Below are positions 32,933 through 40,354 of a stretch of 64,000 nt of DNA, one piece after another (the first letter of the stretch is position 1; the number at the start of each line of letters is the position of its first letter). Below the pieces are notes generated by a model. That model did not search any database, had not been told where the DNA came from, and saw nothing but the letters and a program-made list of their open reading frames with translations. The DNA is taken from NCBI RefSeq assembly GCF_002214545.1, contig NZ_CP015105.1, positions 1,302,001 through 1,366,000 of the forward strand. Direction: 5' to 3'. The position numbers were made by a program, and so were the translations under genes. Source of the stretch: Thermococcus thioreducens. GTDB lineage: Archaea; Methanobacteriota_B; Thermococci; Thermococcales; Thermococcaceae.

Positions 32933-33633
32933 ATGAAAGTTTTAGTTCTCTCTACCTTGCACCAGTTCCACGGCCACGTGGATTACTACACATACGAGCA
33001 CCTTTCAAACATAATCGAGGCATTTTCACCGGACATCCTCGCCGTTGAGCTGAGGCCTTCAGACGTTGATGGCAGGGTGCCACAGACAATAAAGCAGGAG
33101 TACCAGAAAAGCGTTTATCCCCTGATTGATAAACTGAAGTGCGAGGTTATCCCCCTCGAACCGCCCGAGCCGAAGTATTCCGAACTCATAGGGATGGCAA
33201 AGAGATCAATGAAGAACCTGAAGGAGAGCAATCCCCAAGCACTGGAACACTTTAAACTCTACGTGGAAGCTCTATACGGCGTGCTTTTCAACTGGTGGGG
33301 TTCGGTTCTCGATGTCAACTCTCACGAGACGGACAGGCATTTCGAGATCAAAAGGAACTACCAGAATTCGCTGTTCGGCAAAGATGAGAAAGCTGCATGG
33401 GAAAAGTGGAATGGATATTTTTGGAACAGATCCTCAAGGCAAATGAGGGGAAGACGGACGGTAAGATGCTGGTCCTGGTTGGAGTGGAGCATTCGTACTG
33501 GCTGCGCAGGGAGCTCCGTAAAAGGCACGACGTCCAGCTACTGGAAGCCCCTGAAGTTTTGCCAGATATCATTGGAGTCCGAGGTTCACGCCCTGGCAGT
33601 GGAGAGCAGGAATTCAGTCCACCTCAAGGCTGA
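32933..33633 (+). pseudogene. Frameshifted gene, possibly TraB/TIKI-like
   Basis: The first frame runs from ATG 32933 to about 33421 (VLSTLHQFHGHVDYY, then ILAVELRPSDVDG). The reading then continues in another frame (FLEQILKANEGK, MLVLVGVEHSYWLRRELRKR, then LLEAPEVLPDI) to TGA 33633. One T missing from the T5 tract at 33417-33421 explains the break; six T would rejoin the frames. The two halves recall TraB/TIKI proteins only weakly (an ELRP segment and a late GxxHxxWL). Whether this is a real inactivation, a sequencing error or a slippage site is open. TATA: CTTTTATAG (32888-32896). Confidence 0.75.
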
Positions 33634-34093
33634 AGTCCTGGTAGTCCATCCAGATGCCGGTCTTCATCACCGAGTCGTATTGAGCTTTCAGGAGTTCGTA
33701 GTGGGCCTTCTCCACCCTCGCCAGCTCTTCAAAGACCCTCCTCACCGACTCGCTTTCCGCTTCCCTCGCGGCCTTCTCATAGAACTCCCATGTCAGCTTT
33801 TCCTGCTCCATGCCTATCCTGACAGCATCCACTTCGCTAAGGTCTTCCTCATCCACACTGACGAGGAGCCTCTCCAGCATGGATCCGTCAACGACGGGGG
33901 GTTTGCATTCATCTATTAGTTTCTCGACGAACTTCTCCTCAAAGATGCCCCAGTGTTCCGCCTCTTCCCTTGCCAGAAAGAGGAACATCCTCTTGGCCCT
34001 CTCATCGCTGGCCTTTCTTGCCAGGCGTATGTAGAAGTTGAGCTCCGCCTTTTCAACCTCAAGGGCTAGAGCTAAAGCTTCAAGCTCGTTCAT
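33614..34093 (-). CDS. Ferritin-like / rubrerythrin-family di-iron protein
   Basis: A 159-residue four-helix protein: EVEKAELNFY and MEQEKLTWEFY (Glu), AREEAEHWGIF and ARVEKAHYELL (E-x-x-H). Same two-repeat layout as the products at 25969, 30274 and 39639; no rubredoxin domain. ATG 34093 has GGTGGTATT upstream; a longer frame adds only ten residues over the promoter. It converges with the frameshifted gene, overlapping by 20 nt, and is divergent from the GNAT gene. Confidence 0.84.
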   Translation of the reverse strand: MNELEALALALEVEKAELNFYIRLARKASDERAKRMFLFLAREEAEHWGIFEEKFVEKLIDECKPPVVDGSMLERLLVSVDEEDLSEVDAVRIGMEQEKLTWEFYEKAAREAESESVRRVFEELARVEKAHYELLKAQYDSVMKTGIWMDYQDFSLEVD

Positions 34094-34148
34094 AATACCA
34101 CCAAAAAACTTTAGGAACTCCACACATAATAACCTTTGGTGGACAGTT

Positions 34149-34676
34149 ATGAGGATTGAGAGGGTGGATGAGCCGCTTAGCCTTAAGGACGAACTGGTTC
34201 GCTTCGTCTTCAGGGTCTACCAGGGGACGAACGGGGCCTATCCCGCGCTGGAGTGGGTGGAGAACAAGCCATCAACGGACGATTTTGAGGGATTCAGAGA
34301 AGTTTACGAACCGTTCCTTGAGTTCCGCCTCGGAAAGGAGTTTGACGAGCTCTACGTTCTAAGGGACGACGAAGGAAAAATCGCCGGAACGGTTGCCCTC
34401 GTCTACAACCTCGAAGGCAAGGACGTCTGGTGGGTGCCGGACGAAATCAAGGACGGGAGGACGGGGCTCGTCGAGTTCTTCATGGTCGATCCGGCGTACA
34501 AGGGCAGGGGATACGGCTCCCGGCTGCTGGAATTTGCCATCCAGCGCCTCAGGGAGCTCGGAAAGGTTCCCTACGTGATAACCTTCCCGGAGCTTGAGGC
34601 TTATTCATATTATATAAGAAAGGGCTTCACCAAGGTGATGGACTATAAGGAGTTCGTGGTGCTCAAGAAGGCATAA
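34149..34676 (+). CDS. GNAT-family N-acetyltransferase
   Basis: A 175-residue GNAT protein: the acetyl-CoA-binding motif A VEFFMVDPAYKGRGYGSRLLEFA (read in part; the pattern Rx2GxGx is RGYGSR, about residue 120), followed by motif B with YYIRKGFTKV. The substrate is not identifiable. ATG 34149 shares its gap with the divergent ferritin-like gene and has no clear Shine-Dalgarno sequence, which may mean a short leader or none. Confidence 0.87.
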   Translation: MRIERVDEPLSLKDELVRFVFRVYQGTNGAYPALEWVENKPSTDDFEGFREVYEPFLEFRLGKEFDELYVLRDDEGKIAGTVALVYNLEGKDVWWVPDEIKDGRTGLVEFFMVDPAYKGRGYGSRLLEFAIQRLRELGKVPYVITFPELEAYSYYIRKGFTKVMDYKEFVVLKKA

Positions 34677-34723
34677 ACCATTCAGTACCCAGAACTGCCC
34701 AAGAACCCTTTTATACACCGATG

Positions 34724-34746
34724 AGTAGGGCAGTTAAGGCCCTACT
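34724..34746 (+). promoter_or_regulatory. 8-bp inverted repeat in the leader of the molybdopterin oxidoreductase gene
   Basis: AGTAGGGC-AGTTAAG-GCCCTACT is a perfect 8+7+8 inverted repeat just downstream of the TATA box TTTTATACA (about 34709-34717) and before the RBS. It overlaps GGGCAGTT (34728-34735), whose complement AACTGCCC lies at 34693-34700 on the other side of the TATA box. It may act as an operator or an mRNA hairpin. Confidence 0.5.
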
Positions 34747-34766
34747 TTGGGCAAGGTCGTGATGTT

Positions 34767-35345
34767 ATGAGAAAGGACGTTTTCGCATTTTTTACAATCA
34801 TACTCCTCCTCGGCGGGACGTACCTCCTGGCCGGAAACGGGATGAAGGAATCGAAAACCGGGGATTACGGCTCTCCGATTGAAGGGGTCATCCAGGTCAC
34901 GGGGCTCGTTGAAAGGCCCTACAACCTCACCTACGACGAGCTCTCAAAGCTCCCCTCAAAGGAGGTGGAGGCGGCGCTCTACTGCGTCGGCGAACCCGGG
35001 AAGGTCAGGAAGAACGGGACGTGGAAGGGCGTTCCACTAAAGACAGTCCTTGAGCTGGCAAAGCCCGCGGGCGGGGCATACAAGGTGGCCCTCTACGCCA
35101 GCGACGGTTTTACGACGGACTTCTACCTTGATACAGTGATGAGGGAAGAGGACATCATCATAGCCTATGAACTCAACGGCGAGCCGATAACCCCCAGGAT
35201 AGTCGCTCCGGGCAGGTGGGGATACAAGTGGATAAAGTACCCCACGAAAATCGAGCTCGTGAGCTACGACTTCAAGGGCACGTGGGAGAGTGCAGGTTAC
35301 CCAGACGATGCATACATAACAGATGGCTCGTCGCCGGGTAGGTGA
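34767..35345 (+). CDS. Membrane-anchored or exported molybdopterin-binding oxidoreductase (sulfite oxidase/YedY fold)
   Basis: A 192-residue protein: an N-terminal hydrophobic segment (8-24), then a PF00174-type Mo-cofactor domain with GLVERPYNLTYDEL, the cofactor-ligating Cys73 in YCVGEP, and ITPRIVAPGRWGYKWIKYP near the end. It is about 190 residues, much shorter than YedY/MsrP (about 330), so it is a minimal catalytic domain. It likely acts on the outer face of the membrane. Start ATG 34767. The next gene encodes a small membrane protein with paired His, likely its electron partner. Confidence 0.85.
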   Translation: MRKDVFAFFTIILLLGGTYLLAGNGMKESKTGDYGSPIEGVIQVTGLVERPYNLTYDELSKLPSKEVEAALYCVGEPGKVRKNGTWKGVPLKTVLELAKPAGGAYKVALYASDGFTTDFYLDTVMREEDIIIAYELNGEPITPRIVAPGRWGYKWIKYPTKIELVSYDFKGTWESAGYPDDAYITDGSSPGR

Positions 35346-35349
35346 GGGC

Positions 35350-35694
35350 ATGAAGGCAAAAACGGCCATAGCGATTGTAGAGTGGACGTCCCTGCCCCTG
35401 CTCCTCTTTGCTGGGCTGCTCGTCATAAGCGGCTACGGGCTGACGAGCGAGGCAGCAAGAAACGCCTCGCTGGGGCTCTTGACCTTTTCACGCTCTCAAG
35501 CTATCCACCTCAGCCGGCTGGTTAAACTGGGCTTCGTCTCGCTCCTGCTCCTCCACACCTACGCGGGAACGGAGGTTCTGGCAAAGAAGGTAGAAAAGAG
35601 GAACCAGAGACTCGCGGCATTCATGGAGTACTCCGTGCTGGCCTTTCTAATCTACGTGGGCTGGATAGCGGTGAACGGGGAGTTCGGGGGATGA
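35350..35694 (+). CDS. Three-helix membrane protein with His pair (heme-binding candidate)
   Basis: A 114-residue protein with three hydrophobic helices (about 8-28, 52-74 and 92-110). The second has His53 and His69 in AIHLSRL and LLLHTYAG, the layout of the membrane part of the cytochrome b5 protein at 965-1588 (His49 and His63). The region resembles DUF4405-like heme proteins. ATG 35350 follows GGTGAGGGC, 4 nt after the stop of the molybdopterin gene, so it is likely its membrane electron partner, in place of YedZ. Heme binding is inferred. Confidence 0.75.
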   Translation: MKAKTAIAIVEWTSLPLLLFAGLLVISGYGLTSEAARNASLGLLTFSRSQAIHLSRLVKLGFVSLLLLHTYAGTEVLAKKVEKRNQRLAAFMEYSVLAFLIYVGWIAVNGEFGG

Positions 35695-35696
35695 CC

Positions 35697-36404
35697 TCAG
35701 CCGGGGCTGCCGTTCTTGATCCCCAGCGGTCGGAACATTTCGGCCACGTCATCGGCTATCTCCCTGAACTCCCCCTTTAGATAGACCTTCCCGCCGCTGA
35801 TGACCACCCCGTAATCTGCCAGCCCCTCAAAGGGCTCCCATATGTGGCTTATGATGACGAAGCTCCTGCCCTTTCCCTTCCATTTGCATATGACCCGCAC
35901 GATTTCGGCGACGCTCTCGAAGTCCACGTTGGCCAGGGGCTCGTCGAGGAATATCACGTCGGGTCCCCCCACAAAGGCCTGGGCAAGGCTCAGCCTCTTC
36001 AGCATTCCCGAGGAGTAGCCCTCTATGCGCCTGTCGAGGGCGTCTTCGATGCCGAAGAGTCGGGCGGCCTTTTCCACATCGCTCCTATCTGCCCCTCGTG
36101 CCCTGGCTATGAACTCCAGCCATTCCCTTCCGGTAGTTAGCTTCGGGAACCTCCCTGGGTCGAAGGCCACCCCGATGCCCTTCCTCACATCCGGGTGTTT
36201 CCAGGGGTTCTTTCCGAGGAGCTTCACGGTTCCCTTAGTCGGCTTGTAGAGGCCCAGCGAGACCTTCATGAAGGTGCTCTTTCCACCACCGTTGGGCCCG
36301 AGGATCAGCGTCAGACCTTCCAGTATCTCCACCGTAACCCCCTGCAGGGCTTTTATCGGCCCAAAGTGCTTGTGAAGATCCCTTGCCTCGATTATTGCGC
36401 TCAT
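35697..36404 (-). CDS. ABC transporter ATP-binding protein
   Basis: A 235-residue ABC ATPase: Walker A GPNGGGKST (about 37-45), signature YSSGMLKR (about 131-138), Walker B VIFLDEP, and ISHIW as the H-loop. The subfamily is of the ABC-2 export type with one ATPase and one membrane subunit. ATG 36404 follows GGTGGAAGGAG and overlaps the previous stop by 4 nt. It is last of a four-gene operon with a membrane-anchored surface protein, a permease and a small signal-bearing protein. Confidence 0.92.
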   Translation of the reverse strand: MSAIIEARDLHKHFGPIKALQGVTVEILEGLTLILGPNGGGKSTFMKVSLGLYKPTKGTVKLLGKNPWKHPDVRKGIGVAFDPGRFPKLTTGREWLEFIARARGADRSDVEKAARLFGIEDALDRRIEGYSSGMLKRLSLAQAFVGGPDVIFLDEPLANVDFESVAEIVRVICKWKGKGRSFVIISHIWEPFEGLADYGVVISGGKVYLKGEFREIADDVAEMFRPLGIKNGSPG

Positions 36405-36838
36405 CTCCTTCCACCTCCAAGCAGGGTAAGCGCTAAAAGCCCCCCGAATAAGGCCGAAGCCCACAGGTGTGCCGACTTCTGCTTCCCCGGGAAGCCTACG
36501 TCAATTGGGGTTATCGTTATCGTGATGCCCTGACTGGAGTTACCGCTGAACTCGTAGAAGCCGGGATTGGGGAAGATCAGGGCAAATGCACTGCTGTTCC
36601 TTACCTCTCCGGCGAATATCGTCTCCCCCGTCTGCAGGTCCTTCACCTTGAACTCCCCGGTTCCAACGGCGTAGAGCTTCACCGACGCCATTGATGATAT
36701 GTAAACGGCGGTCGCTTCCCTCCCGGACACGAAGACCGTTTTGTAGTGGACGTCGCTCGGTTTGAGGTTCGACTGCAGGCCAAAGCTTACAAGCGAGACG
36801 AGCATGAGGGTGAGGAGGAGAGCCCTGAAAAGCTTCAT
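36401..36838 (-). CDS. Small exported/membrane protein of the ABC module
   Basis: A 145-residue protein with an N-terminal signal or anchor (LFRALLLTLMLVSLVSFG), an extracytoplasmic beta-rich part (about 25-110) containing FEFKV-like strands, and a C-terminal hydrophobic helix (LFGGLLALTLLGG). ATG 36838 is used because it overlaps the permease stop by 4 nt (ATGA); a longer frame would run through the permease gene. It belongs to the four-gene ABC operon and probably assists its membrane complex. No family recognised. Confidence 0.75.
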   Translation of the reverse strand: MKLFRALLLTLMLVSLVSFGLQSNLKPSDVHYKTVFVSGREATAVYISSMASVKLYAVGTGEFKVKDLQTGETIFAGEVRNSSAFALIFPNPGFYEFSGNSSQGITITITPIDVGFPGKQKSAHLWASALFGGLLALTLLGGGRR

Positions 36839-37578
36839 CTCACGTCCCTCCAGTTGCCGACAAGTATGTAAAGGACAAGGAACGCCAGCGCCGGGAAGAG
36901 GGTCATCTTCAGGAAAGTCCACGAAAACACCGGGTCAGACCACGCTGAAATCGTCGCGGATTTGTAGTCTATCAGGACATTCCTCCATGGCACCGGCCCG
37001 TACCACCCCGTCCCCAGAAACTCCGGAAGGTAGAGCGCTATGAATCCACCGAAGATGGAGACGTAGGTGTTCGGTGATGCTATCGCTATCAGGGCCGCGA
37101 CCGAGGTCATGAAGAGCAGGACGGAGAGGTAGAAGAACACCATTGGAGCGGTGTGGATTTTCAGGACGCTGAGCACCGCACTTGGAGTTGCCGAGAAGTG
37201 CAGGGCAAAGACGAGGAGATAAACCGCAAAGACAAAGATGAAGAGCACGAGAAAAGCCGCCAGGAACTTGGCGAGGAGGATTCTAACCCTCGAAACTGGG
37301 AGGGAGTACACCGAGAGGGCAACCCCCTCGTCCCTTTCGAGCCTCACCGCCAGGGTTATTATGAAGGGCACGAGTATAGCCAGGAGCAGGTAAACGTCGC
37401 CGGTGAAGGCCGTGCGGAAGACCGAACCAAGTATACCCACCCCGTAAGGCCCGCCGTGGGAACCGGCGCTCCAGGTCAGGTAGTACCTCTTCATCACGGT
37501 TCCAACGAGAACCGCTCCGGCCGAAGCCAGGGCCAGATTTAAGGGAGAGCGGAGCTCCCAGCGGAGGACTTCCTTCAC
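36835..37578 (-). CDS. ABC-2 type transporter permease
   Basis: A 247-residue integral membrane protein with about six helices, starting VKEVLRWELRSPLNLA and having the ABC-2 permease-like charged loop RLERDEGVALSVYSLPVSR (about 83-101). Start GTG 37578 overlaps the previous stop (GTGA) and has GGAGGTGGAGGC upstream; the GTG nine nt further on is less supported. It pairs with the ATPase encoded downstream. Export of a surface molecule or maintenance of surface proteins is inferred from the family. Confidence 0.85.
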   Translation of the reverse strand: MKEVLRWELRSPLNLALASAGAVLVGTVMKRYYLTWSAGSHGGPYGVGILGSVFRTAFTGDVYLLLAILVPFIITLAVRLERDEGVALSVYSLPVSRVRILLAKFLAAFLVLFIFVFAVYLLVFALHFSATPSAVLSVLKIHTAPMVFFYLSVLLFMTSVAALIAIASPNTYVSIFGGFIALYLPEFLGTGWYGPVPWRNVLIDYKSATISAWSDPVFSWTFLKMTLFPALAFLVLYILVGNWRDVR

Positions 37579-38615
37579 CGCCTCCACCTCCAGAGGAAGA
37601 GCGCGCCGAGAACGGCAACGATACCAACAACCGCAATGATAGCCGTTTTTGAGGGCCCCTCCTCAGGGAGCTCCGCGGGCTTTGTAAAGTCTATGTTGGT
37701 CTCGGCCAGGACGAGGCCGAAGGGCGGCATCTTGTTGCTCTCTTTGATCTCCTCCTCGTGCTCCCTCGCTAACTCAGTGTCCTGGATCATAGCCTCACTT
37801 ATTCCAAGAACTTTCCACAGGGGACTGAAAGGGGTGAAGAAAGCTATTGCCAGACCACTTGAGCCGTCGTAGAGGAGGACGCATTTTCCAAAGCCACTCG
37901 CCCCCTTCATCATGTTCGTGTGGGCCATGTAAACTGGAGCGTTGAAGTCGCCGTAGTATGTCAAAGCAGTCGAGTTTATCATCTTGACGTTCTCAACCTG
38001 CAGCCCCGGCAGTATCTCAAGCCCTGTGATGTTGGCGGGGTTTTCGGTCCAGAGGAAGTTCTTTCCCACAGGACTCCCGTTGACGTAGATATCGCCCGTC
38101 TTCAGGTCGAGCTCAAAAGCATTTCCCCATGAGGGAGTCTCGGGTATAAGGGATTCGTTAAAGAGATGACCAACCCCTTCCTCAATTGTCAGTCCTATTC
38201 TCCCACTGACTCCCACCTCGGAATAGCTGTTTTCGCAGATGGTCACGTTCTTTAACTGACTGCTAATTTCCAGACATTCCCCACCGGTGAAGTTGTACTT
38301 CTCCTGATACCTTCGGAGTATCTCCCTTGCCGTTTCCTCATCCAGGGTTTTCTGAACACTTTTCGTGCAGTTAAAACCTCGGAGAAGGACGGACATTTGG
38401 GCTCGATCTCCAGTAACTTTAAGGACGCGCCACGTAAGTTCAATCCCCTGACAAGCGTATGTGATATATCCATCAGAAGTATTGGTCTCGATAGTAAGCA
38501 TCTGACCCCTGGAAATGTATTTCGCATAAATCCCTTCCTTGAACCAGTAGGGCGTTGCCGAGACGAGCGGTACCATCAAGACAAGGACTATTACCAACAC
38601 TGCCAGACGCCTCAT
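37575..38615 (-). CDS. Secreted surface protein with C-terminal membrane anchor
   Basis: A 346-residue protein: signal peptide (LAVLVIVLVLMVPLVSA, about 4-21), a long extracytoplasmic beta-rich domain with four Cys (ACQG, NCTK, ECLE, CEN) and several NxT/S sites, a Pro/Glu linker (about 310-320), and a C-terminal hydrophobic helix ending WRWRR. This layout is typical of Thermococcales surface-anchored proteins. It is the first gene of the ABC module; ATG 38615 is chosen for the signal peptide. The function is unknown. Confidence 0.8.
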   Translation of the reverse strand: MRRLAVLVIVLVLMVPLVSATPYWFKEGIYAKYISRGQMLTIETNTSDGYITYACQGIELTWRVLKVTGDRAQMSVLLRGFNCTKSVQKTLDEETAREILRRYQEKYNFTGGECLEISSQLKNVTICENSYSEVGVSGRIGLTIEEGVGHLFNESLIPETPSWGNAFELDLKTGDIYVNGSPVGKNFLWTENPANITGLEILPGLQVENVKMINSTALTYYGDFNAPVYMAHTNMMKGASGFGKCVLLYDGSSGLAIAFFTPFSPLWKVLGISEAMIQDTELAREHEEEIKESNKMPPFGLVLAETNIDFTKPAELPEEGPSKTAIIAVVGIVAVLGALFLWRWRR

Positions 38616-38829
38616 AGAATCGCCCCCTCGTACGCGAGAAGGGTCCAATCGGATTCTATTTCCCATCGCCCCCCCAAACGGGGTTTTGCACTCAATGTTA
38701 CATCTTAATCGTTTATTAGCCTTTCGGTGTTAGGGAGTTTTAACAAGACACCTCAATCAATTACAAAGACAAAACTCATTATGCAAATCAAGCTGAACAC
38801 TGAAAAAAGTAATTGCAGGCCAGAGTTCA

Positions 38830-39243
38830 TCAGCATTCGGCCTTGAGAACCTCATGGTAGAACTCGATCGGCTTGAGTATCATGACGACGTGGGTTCCAA
38901 GGCTTAGAGTTTTGTTGTCGCCCCTCAACTCCAAGAGGTCCTTGTCCCACGTTAGGATGTATTCAGCCTTCGCTTTATAGGCTATACCCAGCCATTTATT
39001 ATCGTCCGGATCTCTGGAGAAGTTAAACGTTTCAAAAGAGGGAACCACAACCGAGCCCTTCAGGTATCTCGCCAGGATTCTCTTCCAGTCCTCCGAAAGC
39101 TTCCCCTTTTCGGCTAAGATGCCCATCTTGATGCTAAGTTCATACAACGCCTCTTCAGTAGTGTAGTTCGTTATAAACTCGCCGTCCAGGATCTTTACGA
39201 GAAGAGCCGCCAGGACGACGTTGGTGTCCATAACGACCCTCAT
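38830..39243 (-). CDS. PIN-domain ribonuclease (VapC-type toxin)
   Basis: A 137-residue PIN protein starting RVVMDTNVVLAALL (Asp6), with further acidic positions Glu35, Asp80/Asp81 and Asp100/Asp102 (DPDDNKWLGIA, TWDKDLLEL) suitable for a Mg-dependent RNase. Its start overlaps the upstream RHH-protein gene by 4 nt (ATGA), the classical antitoxin-toxin layout. It probably cleaves RNA when freed from the antitoxin. The last ~10 residues end in KAEC. Confidence 0.92.
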   Translation of the reverse strand: MRVVMDTNVVLAALLVKILDGEFITNYTTEEALYELSIKMGILAEKGKLSEDWKRILARYLKGSVVVPSFETFNFSRDPDDNKWLGIAYKAKAEYILTWDKDLLELRGDNKTLSLGTHVVMILKPIEFYHEVLKAEC

Positions 39244-39563
39244 TCCCCAGCACCTGTGAGCCTCCGAAATTCCCCTTCAACCTCTTTCAAAACCTTCTCC
39301 ACTTCCGGCCATTCGTCATCGAATTCTCCCTTGGCCAGCATCCTTCGAGCTTCTTCCACTTCGGCTTTAATATCATCTCGTGTGAGCCCTCTGGCCACTT
39401 CTCTGGCTTCTTCCAACATTATCTGGCCAAGAGTTACTGTAACAGCGAATTTGATAAAATCGGAGCGGCTCCTGAACTCTTTTTTCATTACCAGCTCGTC
39501 TATTTTCTTGACCACATATCCCGGGAGTCTCACAGAGATCGGGTATTTCACCCTCTCCGCCAT
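39240..39563 (-). CDS. Ribbon-helix-helix antitoxin (VapB-type)
   Basis: A 107-residue protein: an N-terminal ribbon-helix-helix (VKYPISVRLPGYVVKKIDELV with FRSRSDFIKFAV, about 5-42) and a charged C-terminal segment (about 55-107) likely to wrap the PIN toxin. ATG 39563, with GGTGGTGTG upstream, is the first gene of the pair. An 11-bp dyad (39585-39595) next to a TTTAAATAC TATA box could be its autoregulatory operator. Confidence 0.88.
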   Translation of the reverse strand: MAERVKYPISVRLPGYVVKKIDELVMKKEFRSRSDFIKFAVTVTLGQIMLEEAREVARGLTRDDIKAEVEEARRMLAKGEFDDEWPEVEKVLKEVEGEFRRLTGAGE

Positions 39564-39584
39564 TCACACCACCAATACAAATTC

Positions 39585-39595
39585 ACTACAATAGT
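39585..39595. promoter_or_regulatory. Short dyad at the antitoxin promoter
   Basis: ACTA-CAA-TAGT, directly downstream of the minus-strand TATA-like TTTAAATAC (about 39595-39603). RHH antitoxins usually repress their own operons from such sites. Four-base arms make chance occurrence possible. Confidence 0.3.
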
Positions 39596-39638
39596 ATTTA
39601 AAACTGATGGAGGCTCCCAAGAAAAATGTAGAGGGCAA

Positions 39639-40163
39639 TCAGAAGTTGAAGTTTATGTCCTTCATCAGCTGGTCGTAGAACTCCTCCTTGTATATCTCCG
39701 GGTAGCGCGTTATGTAGTCGTACTGCTTGCGGAGGATGTTGTAGTGGTTCCTCTCCATGTCGGCGAGCATCTCAAGGACGAGCTTCGTCTTCTCGGTGGC
39801 GGCGTAGCCAGCCAACTCATTGTAGAGCTTCTCGCTGACGAGCTCAGCCTGCATCGCTATTTCATAGACCTCGTCGACGTTAACGTCGGGCTTCTTGATC
39901 GCCTCGGCCATCTTCTCGGCTATGACCCTGAACTCGCCCATGACGTCGATGTTTATCTTCTTCGGCTCGGTTCTCTCGCCTTCAAACTTCTCGGCCATCT
40001 TTGATATTATCTCGCGGTGCTTGTCCTCTTCCTTAGCGAGAAACAGGAGTTCATCCCGTATAATGTCGCTCTTGGTCAGTGAGGCGAGCTTTTCATAGGC
40101 CTCTTTTGCCCTTATTTCGGCGTTTATGGCAATCTCAAAAACTTCCTTGTCCGTTATCTCCAT
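39639..40163 (-). CDS. Ferritin-like / rubrerythrin-family di-iron protein
   Basis: A 174-residue four-helix protein: NAEIRAKEAY and QAELVSEKLY (Glu), AKEEDKHREI and DMERNHYNIL (E-x-x-H). Same layout as the proteins at 25969, 30274 and 33614, and again without a rubredoxin domain. ATG 40163 has GGTGATTCTTG upstream. Its promoter GGTTAATATCC resembles the TATA variants of other ferritin-like genes in the island. It is separated from them by the ABC operon and the TA pair, so it may be a displaced paralogue. Confidence 0.84.
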   Translation of the reverse strand: MEITDKEVFEIAINAEIRAKEAYEKLASLTKSDIIRDELLFLAKEEDKHREIISKMAEKFEGERTEPKKINIDVMGEFRVIAEKMAEAIKKPDVNVDEVYEIAMQAELVSEKLYNELAGYAATEKTKLVLEMLADMERNHYNILRKQYDYITRYPEIYKEEFYDQLMKDINFNF

Positions 40164-40260
40164 CAAGAATCACCACTACAATATAAGCGCCGGAGGATAT
40201 TAACCTTTTGGATGATATCAAGCGAAGTTCTTCGGGTAGAAACCTCAGCCATCCTCAGGC

Positions 40261-40275
40261 CTGTCATAATGACAG
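40261..40275. promoter_or_regulatory. Perfect palindrome upstream of the histidine operon
   Basis: CTGTCAT-A-ATGACAG is a perfect 7+1+7 dyad, flanked further out by CCTCAG (40253-40258) and CTGAGG (40283-40288). It lies about 45 bp upstream of the TATA box (about 40322-40330) that would serve the his leader and operon. It is in the 380-nt gap after the ferritin-like gene. It suits a regulator of histidine synthesis, but an operator for the divergent ferritin-like gene is possible too. Confidence 0.5.
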
Positions 40276-40320
40276 CTGTAATCTGAGGGATTGATTAAAC
40301 GACAATAAATCGAGGGATAA

Positions 40321-40330
40321 TATTTTAAAC
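40321..40330 (+). promoter_or_regulatory. TATA-like box of the histidine operon leader
   Basis: TATTTTAAAC, preceded by purine-rich GGGATAA, places a transcription start near 40350-40355, just before the small leader ORF. The rest of the 40164-40543 gap holds the palindrome upstream, the leader ORF, and a short unassigned stretch (40469-40530). Confidence 0.45.
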
Positions 40331-40354
40331 CCCTTCAACCTATGGGGGGCACCA

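Noticed and set aside
33397-33633. Separate small gene starting at ATG 33397
   Set aside because: It lacks an RBS and its start lies inside the continuous coding signal of the frameshifted gene, so it is the second half of that gene.
38758-38814. Distant inverted repeat CAATTAC ... GTAATTG in the gap after the ABC operon
   Set aside because: The arms are 43 nt apart with no promoter or gene context, and seven-base arms at such distance are expected by chance.
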